Of a stretch of DNA of 6,218 nucleotides, positions 1-5,849 are shown piece by piece. The translations under genes and the position numbers were made by a program. A model generated the notes under the pieces. The model saw only the letters and a program-made list of their open reading frames with translations, made no database searches and was not told the DNA's origin. Each line of letters begins with the position of its first letter. Position 1 is the first letter of the stretch. The DNA lies in the NCBI GenBank assembly GCA_031257955.1, contig JAIRNQ010000260.1, positions 1 through 6,218 on the forward strand, given 5' to 3'. Origin of the DNA: Deltaproteobacteria bacterium. Lineage in GTDB: Bacteria > Desulfobacterota > Desulfarculia > Adiutricales > Adiutricaceae.

Positions 1-1133
1 TCATCAGGGACACCGGCAACTACGGCGATCTGACCGTAACCCAAATCGTCCAGAAATCGTCCAACATCGGCGCGGCCAAGATCGGCGAGGGTTTGGGGGC
101 CACCAGGCTTCACCATTACTTAAAAAAATTCGGTTTTGGCCAAAAGACCGGGCTAATCTCGGCCGGCGAGTCGCCTGGCATTTTAAGATCGCCCGATAAA
201 TGGGTGATAGTCGATCTGGCCAATATCGCCTTTGGCCAAGGGTTGTCGGTTACCGCCCTGCAGTTGGCCATGGCCGTCAGCGCCCTGGGCAACGAAGGGG
301 CCCTCATGGCCCCCATGCTCATCTCCCACATCGAGGACGCCCAGGGCAACGTCATCGAAAGGCGGAAGCCCGAGATAGTGCGTCTGGTCGTCTCTCCCGT
401 GGTGGCCATGCAGATCACGGCCATGATGCGGGAGGCGGTCATGAAGGGCGGCACCGGGCGCAAGGCCGAGGTCGACGGCTACCCGATTTCCGGGAAAACG
501 GGCACGGCCCAGTTTGTGGCCAGCGGCGAGAAGAGTTATTCGAGCAACAAATATATCGCCTCTTTCGTGGGCCTGGCCCCTTATACCAACCCGGAGCTTT
601 GCGTTTTGGTGATTTTGGAGCAGCCATGGCCCAGCTACTACGGTGGCGAAGTGGCCGCCCCGGTCTTTAAGGAGATCGTCTCCCAAGCCCTGCCCATACT
701 GGACGTGCCCAAGGGCGACAACGATTCGCCCCCGGTCTGGCCGACCCTGGACGAAAGGCGCGAGGCCTTTCCCGGCACGACCCCGCCGGCCAGTAAACCC
801 AACCAGATCCGCGTGGAGCTAAAGAAGGGCGGCAAAGGCGATGGTCCCATTCCCAGTTTTGAGGAGTATTTCGGGGAGGGGCTGGTCTTTGATCAGCCGG
901 CGCCCATGGTGGCCAAAGGGGTGGCCCCGGTGGGTTTGGAAGACGCCTCCGGCCAGATGCCCGATTTGGAGGGCCTGACGATGCGGGAAGTGTTTGAAAC
1001 CATGGCTCCCTATGGGCTCCAGGTCGAATACCACGGATCCGGCATCGCCACGGAACAGGAGCCCATGGTCGGCTCCAACGTCACCAAAGGCCAAACGGCC
1101 AGGGTGATTTTTAGGGTGCCCAACGAAAGATGA
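1..1133 (+). CDS. ftsI: FtsI/PBP3-type peptidoglycan D,D-transpeptidase with C-terminal PASTA domain (5' end missing)
   Basis: Partial class B penicillin-binding protein; the frame is open from base 3 and gives 376 residues before TGA at 1131-1133. It crosslinks septal peptidoglycan in the periplasm, anchored by an N-terminal membrane segment that, like the catalytic SxxK serine motif, would lie upstream of the window. Two of the three penicillin-binding motifs are visible: SSN (SxN motif, bases 57-65) and KTGT (495-506), inside GYPISGKTGTAQF. Family blocks IAFGQGLSVTALQLAMA and IASFVGLAPYTNPEL also match. After the transpeptidase comes a Pro/Gly/Lys-rich linker (about 690-955), then one PASTA domain (957-1130, beginning MPDLEGLTMREVFETM and ending ARVIFRVPNER). 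PASTA tails are known on SpoVD-type PBPs of Firmicutes and, as I recall, on FtsI of deltaproteobacteria, so SpoVD is an alternative name; the division role is favoured by the murE-murF-mraY-murD context. The stop overlaps murE by 4 nt. Confidence 0.95.
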   Translation, partial: IRDTGNYGDLTVTQIVQKSSNIGAAKIGEGLGATRLHHYLKKFGFGQKTGLISAGESPGILRSPDKWVIVDLANIAFGQGLSVTALQLAMAVSALGNEGALMAPMLISHIEDAQGNVIERRKPEIVRLVVSPVVAMQITAMMREAVMKGGTGRKAEVDGYPISGKTGTAQFVASGEKSYSSNKYIASFVGLAPYTNPELCVLVILEQPWPSYYGGEVAAPVFKEIVSQALPILDVPKGDNDSPPVWPTLDERREAFPGTTPPASKPNQIRVELKKGGKGDGPIPSFEEYFGEGLVFDQPAPMVAKGVAPVGLEDASGQMPDLEGLTMREVFETMAPYGLQVEYHGSGIATEQEPMVGSNVTKGQTARVIFRVPNER

Positions 1134-2881
1134 GGTTATCCGAGTTAGTCGCCGCCCTCAAGCCGGACAAAAGTCCGGACAAAAGTCCGGGCCAAGGTCC
1201 GGACAAGGTTCTGGAACCGGAGTTCCCCCTGGTCGTGGGGGAAGGGGATCCGGAGATAACCGGCATGACCCAAGACAGTCGGCTAGTTTTGCCCGGAGAT
1301 CTGTTTTTGGCCGTAAGAGGCCGTAACTTCGACGGCTGGGATTTCGCCGAAAAGGCCATCGGGGCCGGGGCGGTGGCCGTTATGGCCCAAGCCGGGGCCA
1401 ATGCTTTAGGGGCTCATAATACCGGCGGCGAAGCTACCGGCGGCCAGGCGCCAAGCCTTGGCGTGCCGGCCATACTGGTCGGCGAGCCCTTCGGGGAGCT
1501 GGCCAGCCGGGCGGCCGGGCTGATTTATGGGCGGCCCGACAAAAAACTTCTGATGGTAGGCGTTACCGGGACCAACGGCAAATCGACCACGGCCTATCTT
1601 CTGGAAGACGTCCTTAACGCCCAGGGCCTGCCTTGCGGGGTCATAGGCACCGTCAATTACCGTTGGCCGGTGGTCGGCCAAGGCGAAACGGTCGACCCGG
1701 CCGGGCCAAAAGGGCCGGCCTTGAAGGTGGTCCCGGCGCCCAACACCACGCCAGACGGGCCCGAGCTTTGGCGAACCCTTAGCCAAATGGTCGAGGACGG
1801 GGCCAAGGCGGCCGTAATCGAGGTCTCCTCCCACGGCCTGAAACTGGCCCGGCTGGGAGACATGGTTTTCGATCTGGCCATTTTTACCAACCTCTCCCGG
1901 GATCATCTCGACTTCCATACCGACATGGACGATTATTTCGGGCAAAAACGCCGGCTCTTTACCGAAAGGCTAAAAACGGCGGCCAAAAAATCGGTCGTTG
2001 GATTCGATGACCAATACGGCCAAAGACTTTTGGCCGAGCTGGGCCAGCGTGCCGTTGGCTTCGGGCTGGAAGAGGGTGCCGATTACCGGGCCCAAAACGT
2101 TAGCCTGGGCCGGGCCGGGGTCAGCTTCGAGTTTACGGCCAAACGGGCCAAAGGCCCGGAAACGGGCCCGCCGAAAGAACCGCCCAAGGGCCACGGCGGA
2201 CGTCATCGGGGCGAGCAGGGGATTATAACCTCGCCGCTATTGGGAGCCTTCAACGTTCTTAACCTGCTTGGCGTTTTGGCCGCCGCCGCGGAATTGGGAC
2301 TAGATTCGGCCATCACGGAAGCCGCCTTGGCCAAAGCCAAGGGAGCGCCCGGACGACTGGAACGGGTGGGCCGAAACGACGATTATTTGGTTCTGGTTGA
2401 TTATTCGCACACCCCGGCCTCGGTGGGGGCGGCCTTGGAGTCGCTAAGGCTACTGAGCCCGCGAAAGTTGATTTGCGTTTTTGGCTGCGGCGGGGACCGG
2501 GATCGGGGCAAACGCCCGGACATGGCCGAGAGGGCCGGAAGCGAGGCCGACTTGGCCATTCTGACCTCGGATAACCCCCGCACCGAAGATCCCTTGGCCA
2601 TCATGGCCGACGCCGAGGAAGGCTTTAAGAAAATCGGTTTGGCCAAAGCCGGCCCGGGCTCGGACAAAAACCTGGTCGCCGGCAAAGAAAGCGGGACCTA
2701 CCTGGCCGAACCGGATCGGGGCCGGGCCATCCAACTGGCCTGCCAAATGATGGGCCCGGGGGACATACTGCTGATCGCCGGCAAGGGCCATGAGGATTAT
2801 CAAATACTGGGAAAGGTCAAGATTCATTTCGACGATAGGGAAGTGGCCTTGGCCGCCCTGAAGGGCTTGGGAAAGGCCTAA
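1130..2881 (+). CDS. murE: UDP-N-acetylmuramoyl-L-alanyl-D-glutamate--2,6-diaminopimelate ligase (MurE)
   Basis: Cytoplasmic ATP-dependent Mur ligase adding the third stem-peptide residue. Visible motifs: P-loop GVTGTNGKST (residues 144-153), EVSSHGL (231-237), NLSRDHLDFH (254-263), the probable carbamylated lysine K273 in GQKRRLF, DYSHTP (424-429), DNPR (481-484) and GKGHEDYQ (551-558). DNPR is the known signature of meso-diaminopimelate-specific enzymes, so a DAP-type wall is inferred. The start is ATG 1130, whose ATGA overlaps the ftsI stop; MRLSELVAAL is a normal MurE beginning and no strong Shine-Dalgarno precedes it, which points to translational coupling. At 583 residues it is about 90 longer than E. 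coli MurE (about 495). The excess lies in low-complexity stretches: a tandem repeat at residues 11-26, Gly-rich residues around 96-110, a loop before PAPNTTPDG, a Lys/Pro/Gly-rich segment (338-364), and a stretch after DNPRTEDP. All core motifs are intact, so it is probably functional. Confidence 0.97.
   Translation: MRLSELVAALKPDKSPDKSPGQGPDKVLEPEFPLVVGEGDPEITGMTQDSRLVLPGDLFLAVRGRNFDGWDFAEKAIGAGAVAVMAQAGANALGAHNTGGEATGGQAPSLGVPAILVGEPFGELASRAAGLIYGRPDKKLLMVGVTGTNGKSTTAYLLEDVLNAQGLPCGVIGTVNYRWPVVGQGETVDPAGPKGPALKVVPAPNTTPDGPELWRTLSQMVEDGAKAAVIEVSSHGLKLARLGDMVFDLAIFTNLSRDHLDFHTDMDDYFGQKRRLFTERLKTAAKKSVVGFDDQYGQRLLAELGQRAVGFGLEEGADYRAQNVSLGRAGVSFEFTAKRAKGPETGPPKEPPKGHGGRHRGEQGIITSPLLGAFNVLNLLGVLAAAAELGLDSAITEAALAKAKGAPGRLERVGRNDDYLVLVDYSHTPASVGAALESLRLLSPRKLICVFGCGGDRDRGKRPDMAERAGSEADLAILTSDNPRTEDPLAIMADAEEGFKKIGLAKAGPGSDKNLVAGKESGTYLAEPDRGRAIQLACQMMGPGDILLIAGKGHEDYQILGKVKIHFDDREVALAALKGLGKA
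1160..1207 (+). repeat. In-frame 12-bp tandem repeat, four units, in the murE N-terminus
   Basis: Four consecutive 12-nt units encode KPDK, SPDK, SPGQ and GPDK (MurE residues 11-26). At DNA level the units share a CCGGAC/CCGGGC core, and GTCCGGAC is itself palindromic. The array sits between the first helix MRLSELVAAL and the conserved N-terminal domain, where an added charged, proline-rich spacer should be tolerated. The 12-nt period preserves the reading frame. Unit divergence suggests slippage expansion followed by drift. Confidence 0.85.
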
Positions 2882-2890
2882 AGGGCCGGG
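2831..2890 (+). repeat. 60-bp perfect direct repeat, copy 1 (murE 3' end)
   Basis: This copy holds the last 16 codons of murE, its TAA stop (2879-2881) and the next 9 nt. It is identical over 60 bp to 2901-2960, with a 10-nt spacer between copies (period 70 nt). Identity ends abruptly on both sides. Being coding, this is the parental copy. Confidence 0.97.
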
Positions 2891-2900
2891 CCAGGACGGG

Positions 2901-2960
2901 GACGATAGGGAAGTGGCCTTGGCCGCCCTGAAGGGCTTGGGAAAGGCCTAAAGGGCCGGG
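2901..2960 (+). repeat. 60-bp perfect direct repeat, copy 2 (non-coding duplicate of the murE tail)
   Basis: This is an exact second copy of 2831-2890, lying after the murE stop. The 70-nt period is not a multiple of three and murE has already stopped, so this copy is not part of the MurE protein and no gene uses it. Perfect identity in apparently non-coding DNA implies a recent duplication, ongoing homogenisation, or an assembly artefact. GGACGGGGA-like sequence follows both copies (about 2894-2902 and 2983-2991), a possible microhomology for the event. Confidence 0.97.
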
Positions 2961-2981
2961 GTCCGGGTCCGGGTCCGGACC
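2959..2981 (+). repeat. GGGTCC hexamer array ending in a GGTCCGGACC palindrome
   Basis: Three tandem GGGTCC units (2959-2976) directly follow repeat copy 2 and run into the 10-bp perfect palindrome GGTCCGGACC (2972-2981). The GTCCGGAC core also occurs in the tandem repeat within the murE N-terminus. It is probably a simple-sequence expansion; no binding function can be assigned. Confidence 0.8.
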
Positions 2982-2998
2982 GGGACGGGGAGGAAGCC

Positions 2999-3016
2999 CA
3001 AACGCCAAGGCGTTTG
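2999..3016 (+). other. Perfect inverted repeat (short hairpin) in the murE-murF gap
   Basis: The arms CAAACGCC and GGCGTTTG are perfectly complementary around AA; as RNA this would be a 7-bp stem with a CAAG tetraloop. The nearest T run (3044-3050) is 28 nt downstream, too far for a standard intrinsic terminator. It may be an mRNA stability or processing element. Confidence 0.6.
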
Positions 3017-3050
3017 CGGAAGGCCCGAAGACAGGGCGAGTGATTTTTTT

Positions 3051-3070
3051 CCCGCGCCCTTAGGCGCGGG
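3051..3070 (+). promoter_or_regulatory. GC-rich hairpin in the murF leader, possible translation control element
   Basis: CCCGCGCC (3051-3058), loop CTTA, GGCGCGGG (3063-3070): a perfect 8-bp stem starting 47 nt upstream of the murF ATG and preceded, not followed, by seven T residues, so not a + strand terminator. The 5' arm segment CGCGCC (3053-3058) can alternatively pair with GGCGCG at 3091-3096, which covers the end of the murF Shine-Dalgarno and the spacer. The hairpin is visible in the sequence; the switching role is inference. Confidence 0.45.
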
Positions 3071-3080
3071 CGACCCCGGT

Positions 3081-3092
3081 GGGGGGGGGAGG
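3081..3092 (+). promoter_or_regulatory. murF ribosome binding site inside a G9 run
   Basis: Nine consecutive G (3081-3089) followed by AGG gives GGGGAGG (3086-3092), a Shine-Dalgarno ending 5 nt before the ATG at 3098. It fixes the murF start. CCCC at 3074-3077 can pair with part of the G run. Confidence 0.7.
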
Positions 3093-3097
3093 CGCGA

Positions 3098-4696
3098 ATG
3101 GCCAGCCAAGACGGCGCCCAGCCTTTGGAAAGCGGACCGGCTTTGGCAAGCTTGGGCCTAAGCTTGGCCGAGGTTAGGAACGTTTTGGGCGGCGGGAAGT
3201 GGGTCGATGAGGGACCCATTCCCGGGGCGCCGCCGGTTCGGAAGGTTACCGTCGATAGCCGTTTGGCCGGGCCGGGGGCGGTGTTCGTGGCTTTGAGGGG
3301 CGACCGTCGGGACGGGCACGATTACGTGGCCCAAGCCTTGGGGGCCGGGGCCTTGGCGGCGGTGGTGAGGATCGGGTTTGCCGAAGAGGCCAAGCTGGGT
3401 GCCGAGAGGGCCCGGCTCATCGAGGTTCCCGATACCCTGGAGGCCCTGGGCCGTTTGGCGGCCGCGGCCAGGACACGCTCGGGGGCCAAGGTGATCGCCG
3501 TGACCGGATCGGTGGGCAAAACCACGGTTAAGGAGGCGCTTAAAAACATACTCATCAGCCATTTGGGGAAAGAGGCTGTGTTGGTCACCGAGGGCAATTT
3601 CAATAACCTCATAGGCCTGCCCCTGACCCTCCTGTCACTGGGGGCGAAGACCAAAGCGGCGGTGGTGGAGATGGGGGCCAGTCTGTTCGGGGAAATTGAG
3701 ACGCTAACCTTAATCGCCAAACCGGACGTGGGTTTGGTGACCGCGGCCGGGGAGGCGCACCTGGAGTTTTTTGGCAATCTGGCCGGGGTGGCCAAGGCCA
3801 AGGGCGAGCTGTACCGCAACTTGCCGCCGGGGGCCACGGCCGTTGTCAACGCCCAGGACAGGGCCATGATGGCCGAGGCCAAGGCTTACCCGGGCCCAAA
3901 CATTTACTTCGGCTTTGGCCCCAAAGCCAGTCTCCGCAAGGAGCCGCGGGTTCTGGTGAGTCTGGGGGTCGGGGGCGATTTGGGCGGCCAAGTTATCCGC
4001 CTGACCGGGCTGGGCCTGGACGGGCCGGGCCAGGAGGACCTGGCTCATGAGGGCACGGGCCAGGGGAACCCTGGCCAAGGGGACTCGGGCCGGGAAGGAA
4101 AGACTTTGGAGGTTAAGCTACGGCTTTTGGGGGCCCAAAACGCCCTGAACGCCGCCGGGGCGGCGGCCACGGCTTGGGCCATGGGTATCGGCTGGGAAGA
4201 CATTCGGGCCGGGCTGGAAAATACCAAGCCTTTCCCCGGGCGACTTGAGCCTTTGAGGGCCACCGGCGGCCGGTGGGTCATAAACGACAGTTACAACGCC
4301 AACCCCACCTCCATGGCCGCGGCGTTGGGTTTTATGGCCGGCTTGCGAGGCCGGGAGAGGATAGCCATTTTGGGGGACATGTTGGAACTGGGGCCCAAAA
4401 GTCGGGCCTGGCACGCCAGGATGGGAGAGCAGGCGGCCAAAGCCGGAATCGCCCATCTGGCCCTGGTCGGGCCCGAGGCCAAAGCCATGGCCCAAGGGGC
4501 TTTGGAAGGCGGCCTGAAAGGCACCGGGGTGGCCATGTTCGAGAATGGGGCCGAGGCGGCCCGCTGGGCCTTGAAAAGGGCCCCCAAGGATTCGGTGATA
4601 CTGGTTAAGGGTTCCAGGGGGGCGCGGCTTGAGACGGCCGTCCGGGAACTTTTGGTCGAGAGAACGGAAGGCGGTTCGGGGCCAGATGCTTTATAA
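3098..4696 (+). CDS. murF: UDP-N-acetylmuramoyl-tripeptide--D-alanyl-D-alanine ligase (MurF)
   Basis: Cytoplasmic Mur ligase that joins D-Ala-D-Ala to UDP-MurNAc-tripeptide, completing the pentapeptide substrate of MraY. Motifs: TGSVGKTT P-loop (residues 136-143, lysine 141), NFNNLIG (167-173), VEMGAS (E191), NALNAAGAAATA, PGRLEPL, NDSYNANP (396-403), LGDMLELG, and KGSRGARLE (from K504). The N-terminal domain is recognisable as LSLAEVRNVLGGG and VTVDSR. The start is ATG 3098: it has a GGGGAGG site 5 nt upstream and an in-frame TGA at 3041-3043 blocks a long extension. The protein has 532 residues against about 450 in E. coli; the excess includes a roughly 20-residue lead-in before the conserved domain and a Gly/Gln-rich insertion (residues 308-335). 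It is separated from murE by 216 nt, the largest gap here, yet followed by an 11-nt overlap with mraY, so it likely shares the operon transcript. Confidence 0.97.
   Translation: MASQDGAQPLESGPALASLGLSLAEVRNVLGGGKWVDEGPIPGAPPVRKVTVDSRLAGPGAVFVALRGDRRDGHDYVAQALGAGALAAVVRIGFAEEAKLGAERARLIEVPDTLEALGRLAAAARTRSGAKVIAVTGSVGKTTVKEALKNILISHLGKEAVLVTEGNFNNLIGLPLTLLSLGAKTKAAVVEMGASLFGEIETLTLIAKPDVGLVTAAGEAHLEFFGNLAGVAKAKGELYRNLPPGATAVVNAQDRAMMAEAKAYPGPNIYFGFGPKASLRKEPRVLVSLGVGGDLGGQVIRLTGLGLDGPGQEDLAHEGTGQGNPGQGDSGREGKTLEVKLRLLGAQNALNAAGAAATAWAMGIGWEDIRAGLENTKPFPGRLEPLRATGGRWVINDSYNANPTSMAAALGFMAGLRGRERIAILGDMLELGPKSRAWHARMGEQAAKAGIAHLALVGPEAKAMAQGALEGGLKGTGVAMFENGAEAARWALKRAPKDSVILVKGSRGARLETAVRELLVERTEGGSGPDAL
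4055..4099 (+). repeat. In-frame 15-bp degenerate tandem repeat in murF
   Basis: Three 15-nt units encode TGQGN, PGQGD and SGREG; a related GPGQED lies just upstream. They form the core of a Gly/Gln-rich insertion (4019-4102, MurF residues 308-335) between the strand VIRLTGLGL and the conserved LEVKLRLLGAQNALNA block. The 15-nt period keeps the frame, as the 12-nt period does in murE. Confidence 0.7.
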
Positions 4697-5765
4697 ATTT
4701 CTGTTAAGCCTATCCGACTCGGTAAGCTTTTTTAACGTCTTTAGGTACATAACCTTCAGGATTATCCTGGCCGCCCTGACCTCGATGGGGCTGTGGTTCA
4801 TATTTGGCAAGCGTTTTATCACCTTAATCAAAAGCTGGCGGGTTAAACAGTATATCAGGAGCGACGGCCCGGCCAGCCACATGAGCAAAAGCGGCACCCC
4901 GACCATGGGCGGGGTCTTCATCATCCTGGCCGCCCTGTTTTCTTGCCTTCTGTGGTCGGACGTCAATTCCTCGACCGTCCATTTGGTTTGGGAGGTCATC
5001 GGGCTTTTCGCCCTGATCGGCTTCAGGGACGACTACCTAAAAATCAAGCGCCGCCGCAACGAGGGCCTGACCGGAAAACAAAAAATACTTTTGCAAAGCC
5101 TCTTCGGGCTGGTGGCCGGGCTGGTTCTGTATCTGTCGGTAGATTTTAAGCCGGTCTTGACCGTCCCCATCCTCAAGGAGGTCATGATCGACCTGGGGCC
5201 CTTTTACGTGCCCTTCGCCGCCCTGGTGCTGGTGGCCAGCAGCAACAGCTGCAATTTGGCCGACGGCTTGGATGGGCTGGCCATAGGTCCCATAATCATG
5301 GCCTCGGGCACCTACATGATTTTCGCCTACTGCGTCGGGAACTCGGTCATAGCCAGACACTTGCAACTGACGGCCGTGCCCGGGTCGGCGGAACTTGCGG
5401 TGATACTGGCCTCGCTCATTGGGGCCAGCCTCGGCTTTCTGTGGTACAACACTTATCCGGCCGCGATATTCCTGGGCGACGTGGGCTCCCTTAGCCTGGG
5501 GGCGGCCTTGGGCATATCGGCCTTGATCGTCAAGATGGAACTGCTCCTCATCCTGGTCGGCGGCATCTTCGTCATGGAGGCCGGCTCGGTGATTTTGCAG
5601 GTGGGCTACTTCAAGTTCACCAAAGGTAGACGAATATTTAAGATGGCCCCGCTCCACCACCACTTTGAGTTACTTGGTTGGGAGGAGCCCAAAATAGTCG
5701 TCCGTTTGTGGATAGTCGCCATTATTTTAAGCTTGGCCGGCCTTTCCACCCTTAAGCTTCGCTAA
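4686..5765 (+). CDS. mraY: Phospho-N-acetylmuramoyl-pentapeptide-transferase (MraY)
   Basis: Polytopic inner-membrane enzyme that transfers phospho-MurNAc-pentapeptide from the UDP precursor to undecaprenyl phosphate, making lipid I. The start is ATG 4686, giving 359 residues (family about 360) and the typical beginning MLYKFLL followed by SFFNVFRYITFR. Conserved blocks: DGPASHMSKSGTPTMGG, the catalytic Asp pair D115/D116 in GFRDDYLK, NEGLTGKQK, SSNSCNLADGLDGLA (from about residue 185), FLGDVGSLSLG (D265), and APLHHHFELLGW with H324-H326, numbering that matches E. coli. Several hydrophobic segments fit the ten-helix topology. One oddity is alanine in NLADGLDG where E. coli and most homologues, as I recall them, have threonine (NLTDGLDG). 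The gene overlaps murF by 11 nt and has no close strong Shine-Dalgarno (GGAAGG ends 14 nt upstream), suggesting translational coupling to murF. Confidence 0.98.
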   Translation: MLYKFLLSLSDSVSFFNVFRYITFRIILAALTSMGLWFIFGKRFITLIKSWRVKQYIRSDGPASHMSKSGTPTMGGVFIILAALFSCLLWSDVNSSTVHLVWEVIGLFALIGFRDDYLKIKRRRNEGLTGKQKILLQSLFGLVAGLVLYLSVDFKPVLTVPILKEVMIDLGPFYVPFAALVLVASSNSCNLADGLDGLAIGPIIMASGTYMIFAYCVGNSVIARHLQLTAVPGSAELAVILASLIGASLGFLWYNTYPAAIFLGDVGSLSLGAALGISALIVKMELLLILVGGIFVMEAGSVILQVGYFKFTKGRRIFKMAPLHHHFELLGWEEPKIVVRLWIVAIILSLAGLSTLKLR

Positions 5766-5808
5766 GGGCCCAGAGGCCGTGGGACCTAAAGGGCCCACGG
5801 CCAGGCCC
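5766..5808 (+). other. Long imperfect hairpin immediately after the mraY stop
   Basis: GGCCGTGGG (5775-5783) and CCCACGGCC (5794-5802) form a perfect 9-bp stem; two more C:G pairs can close a TAAA loop after an A:G mismatch. An outer 5-bp stem pairs GGGCC (5766-5770) with GGCCC (5804-5808). The structure begins on the base after the TAA and ends 41 nt before murD. No T tract follows on either strand, so an mRNA stability, processing or attenuation element is likelier than an intrinsic terminator. Confidence 0.6.
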
Positions 5809-5833
5809 GATACCAAAGCCGCCCGGCGGCGTT

Positions 5834-5843
5834 GGGAGGTGAT
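5834..5843 (+). promoter_or_regulatory. Strong Shine-Dalgarno for murD
   Basis: GGGAGGTGAT is near-perfectly complementary to the 16S rRNA 3' end and lies 6 nt before GTG 5850. It is the best ribosome binding site in the window and is the main reason for choosing the GTG start, and thus the long N-terminal extension, for murD. Confidence 0.85.
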
Positions 5844-5849
5844 CCGATT

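Noticed and set aside
134..145. Perfect palindrome TTTTGGCCAAAA as a regulatory site
   Set aside because: It lies deep inside ftsI coding sequence and is produced by ordinary codons for Phe-Gly-Gln-Lys.
183..686. Long open reading frames on the minus strand (also 1406-1945, 3322-3882, 5037-5663 and others)
   Set aside because: All lie antisense to genes with strong family motifs, show no recognisable domains, and are expected from GC-rich codon bias leaving antisense frames open.
3023..3050. Possible intrinsic terminator: GCCC/GGGC stem (3023-3026 with 3034-3037) before seven T (3044-3050)
   Set aside because: The stem is only 4 bp with a 7-nt loop and sits 6 nt from the T run; the stronger hairpins lie 28 nt before or directly after the T run. 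Termination here would also cut off essential murF.
2881..3097. Insertion sequence or mobile element in the murE-murF gap
   Set aside because: There is no transposase, no terminal inverted repeats and too little DNA; the direct repeat is a copy of local murE sequence, so local duplication explains it.
4629..4685. Upstream in-frame start for mraY giving 19 extra residues
   Set aside because: The extra residues are Arg-rich, unlike MraY, and overlap murF by a further 57 nt; ATG 4686 gives the typical N-terminus and catalytic numbering matching E. coli.
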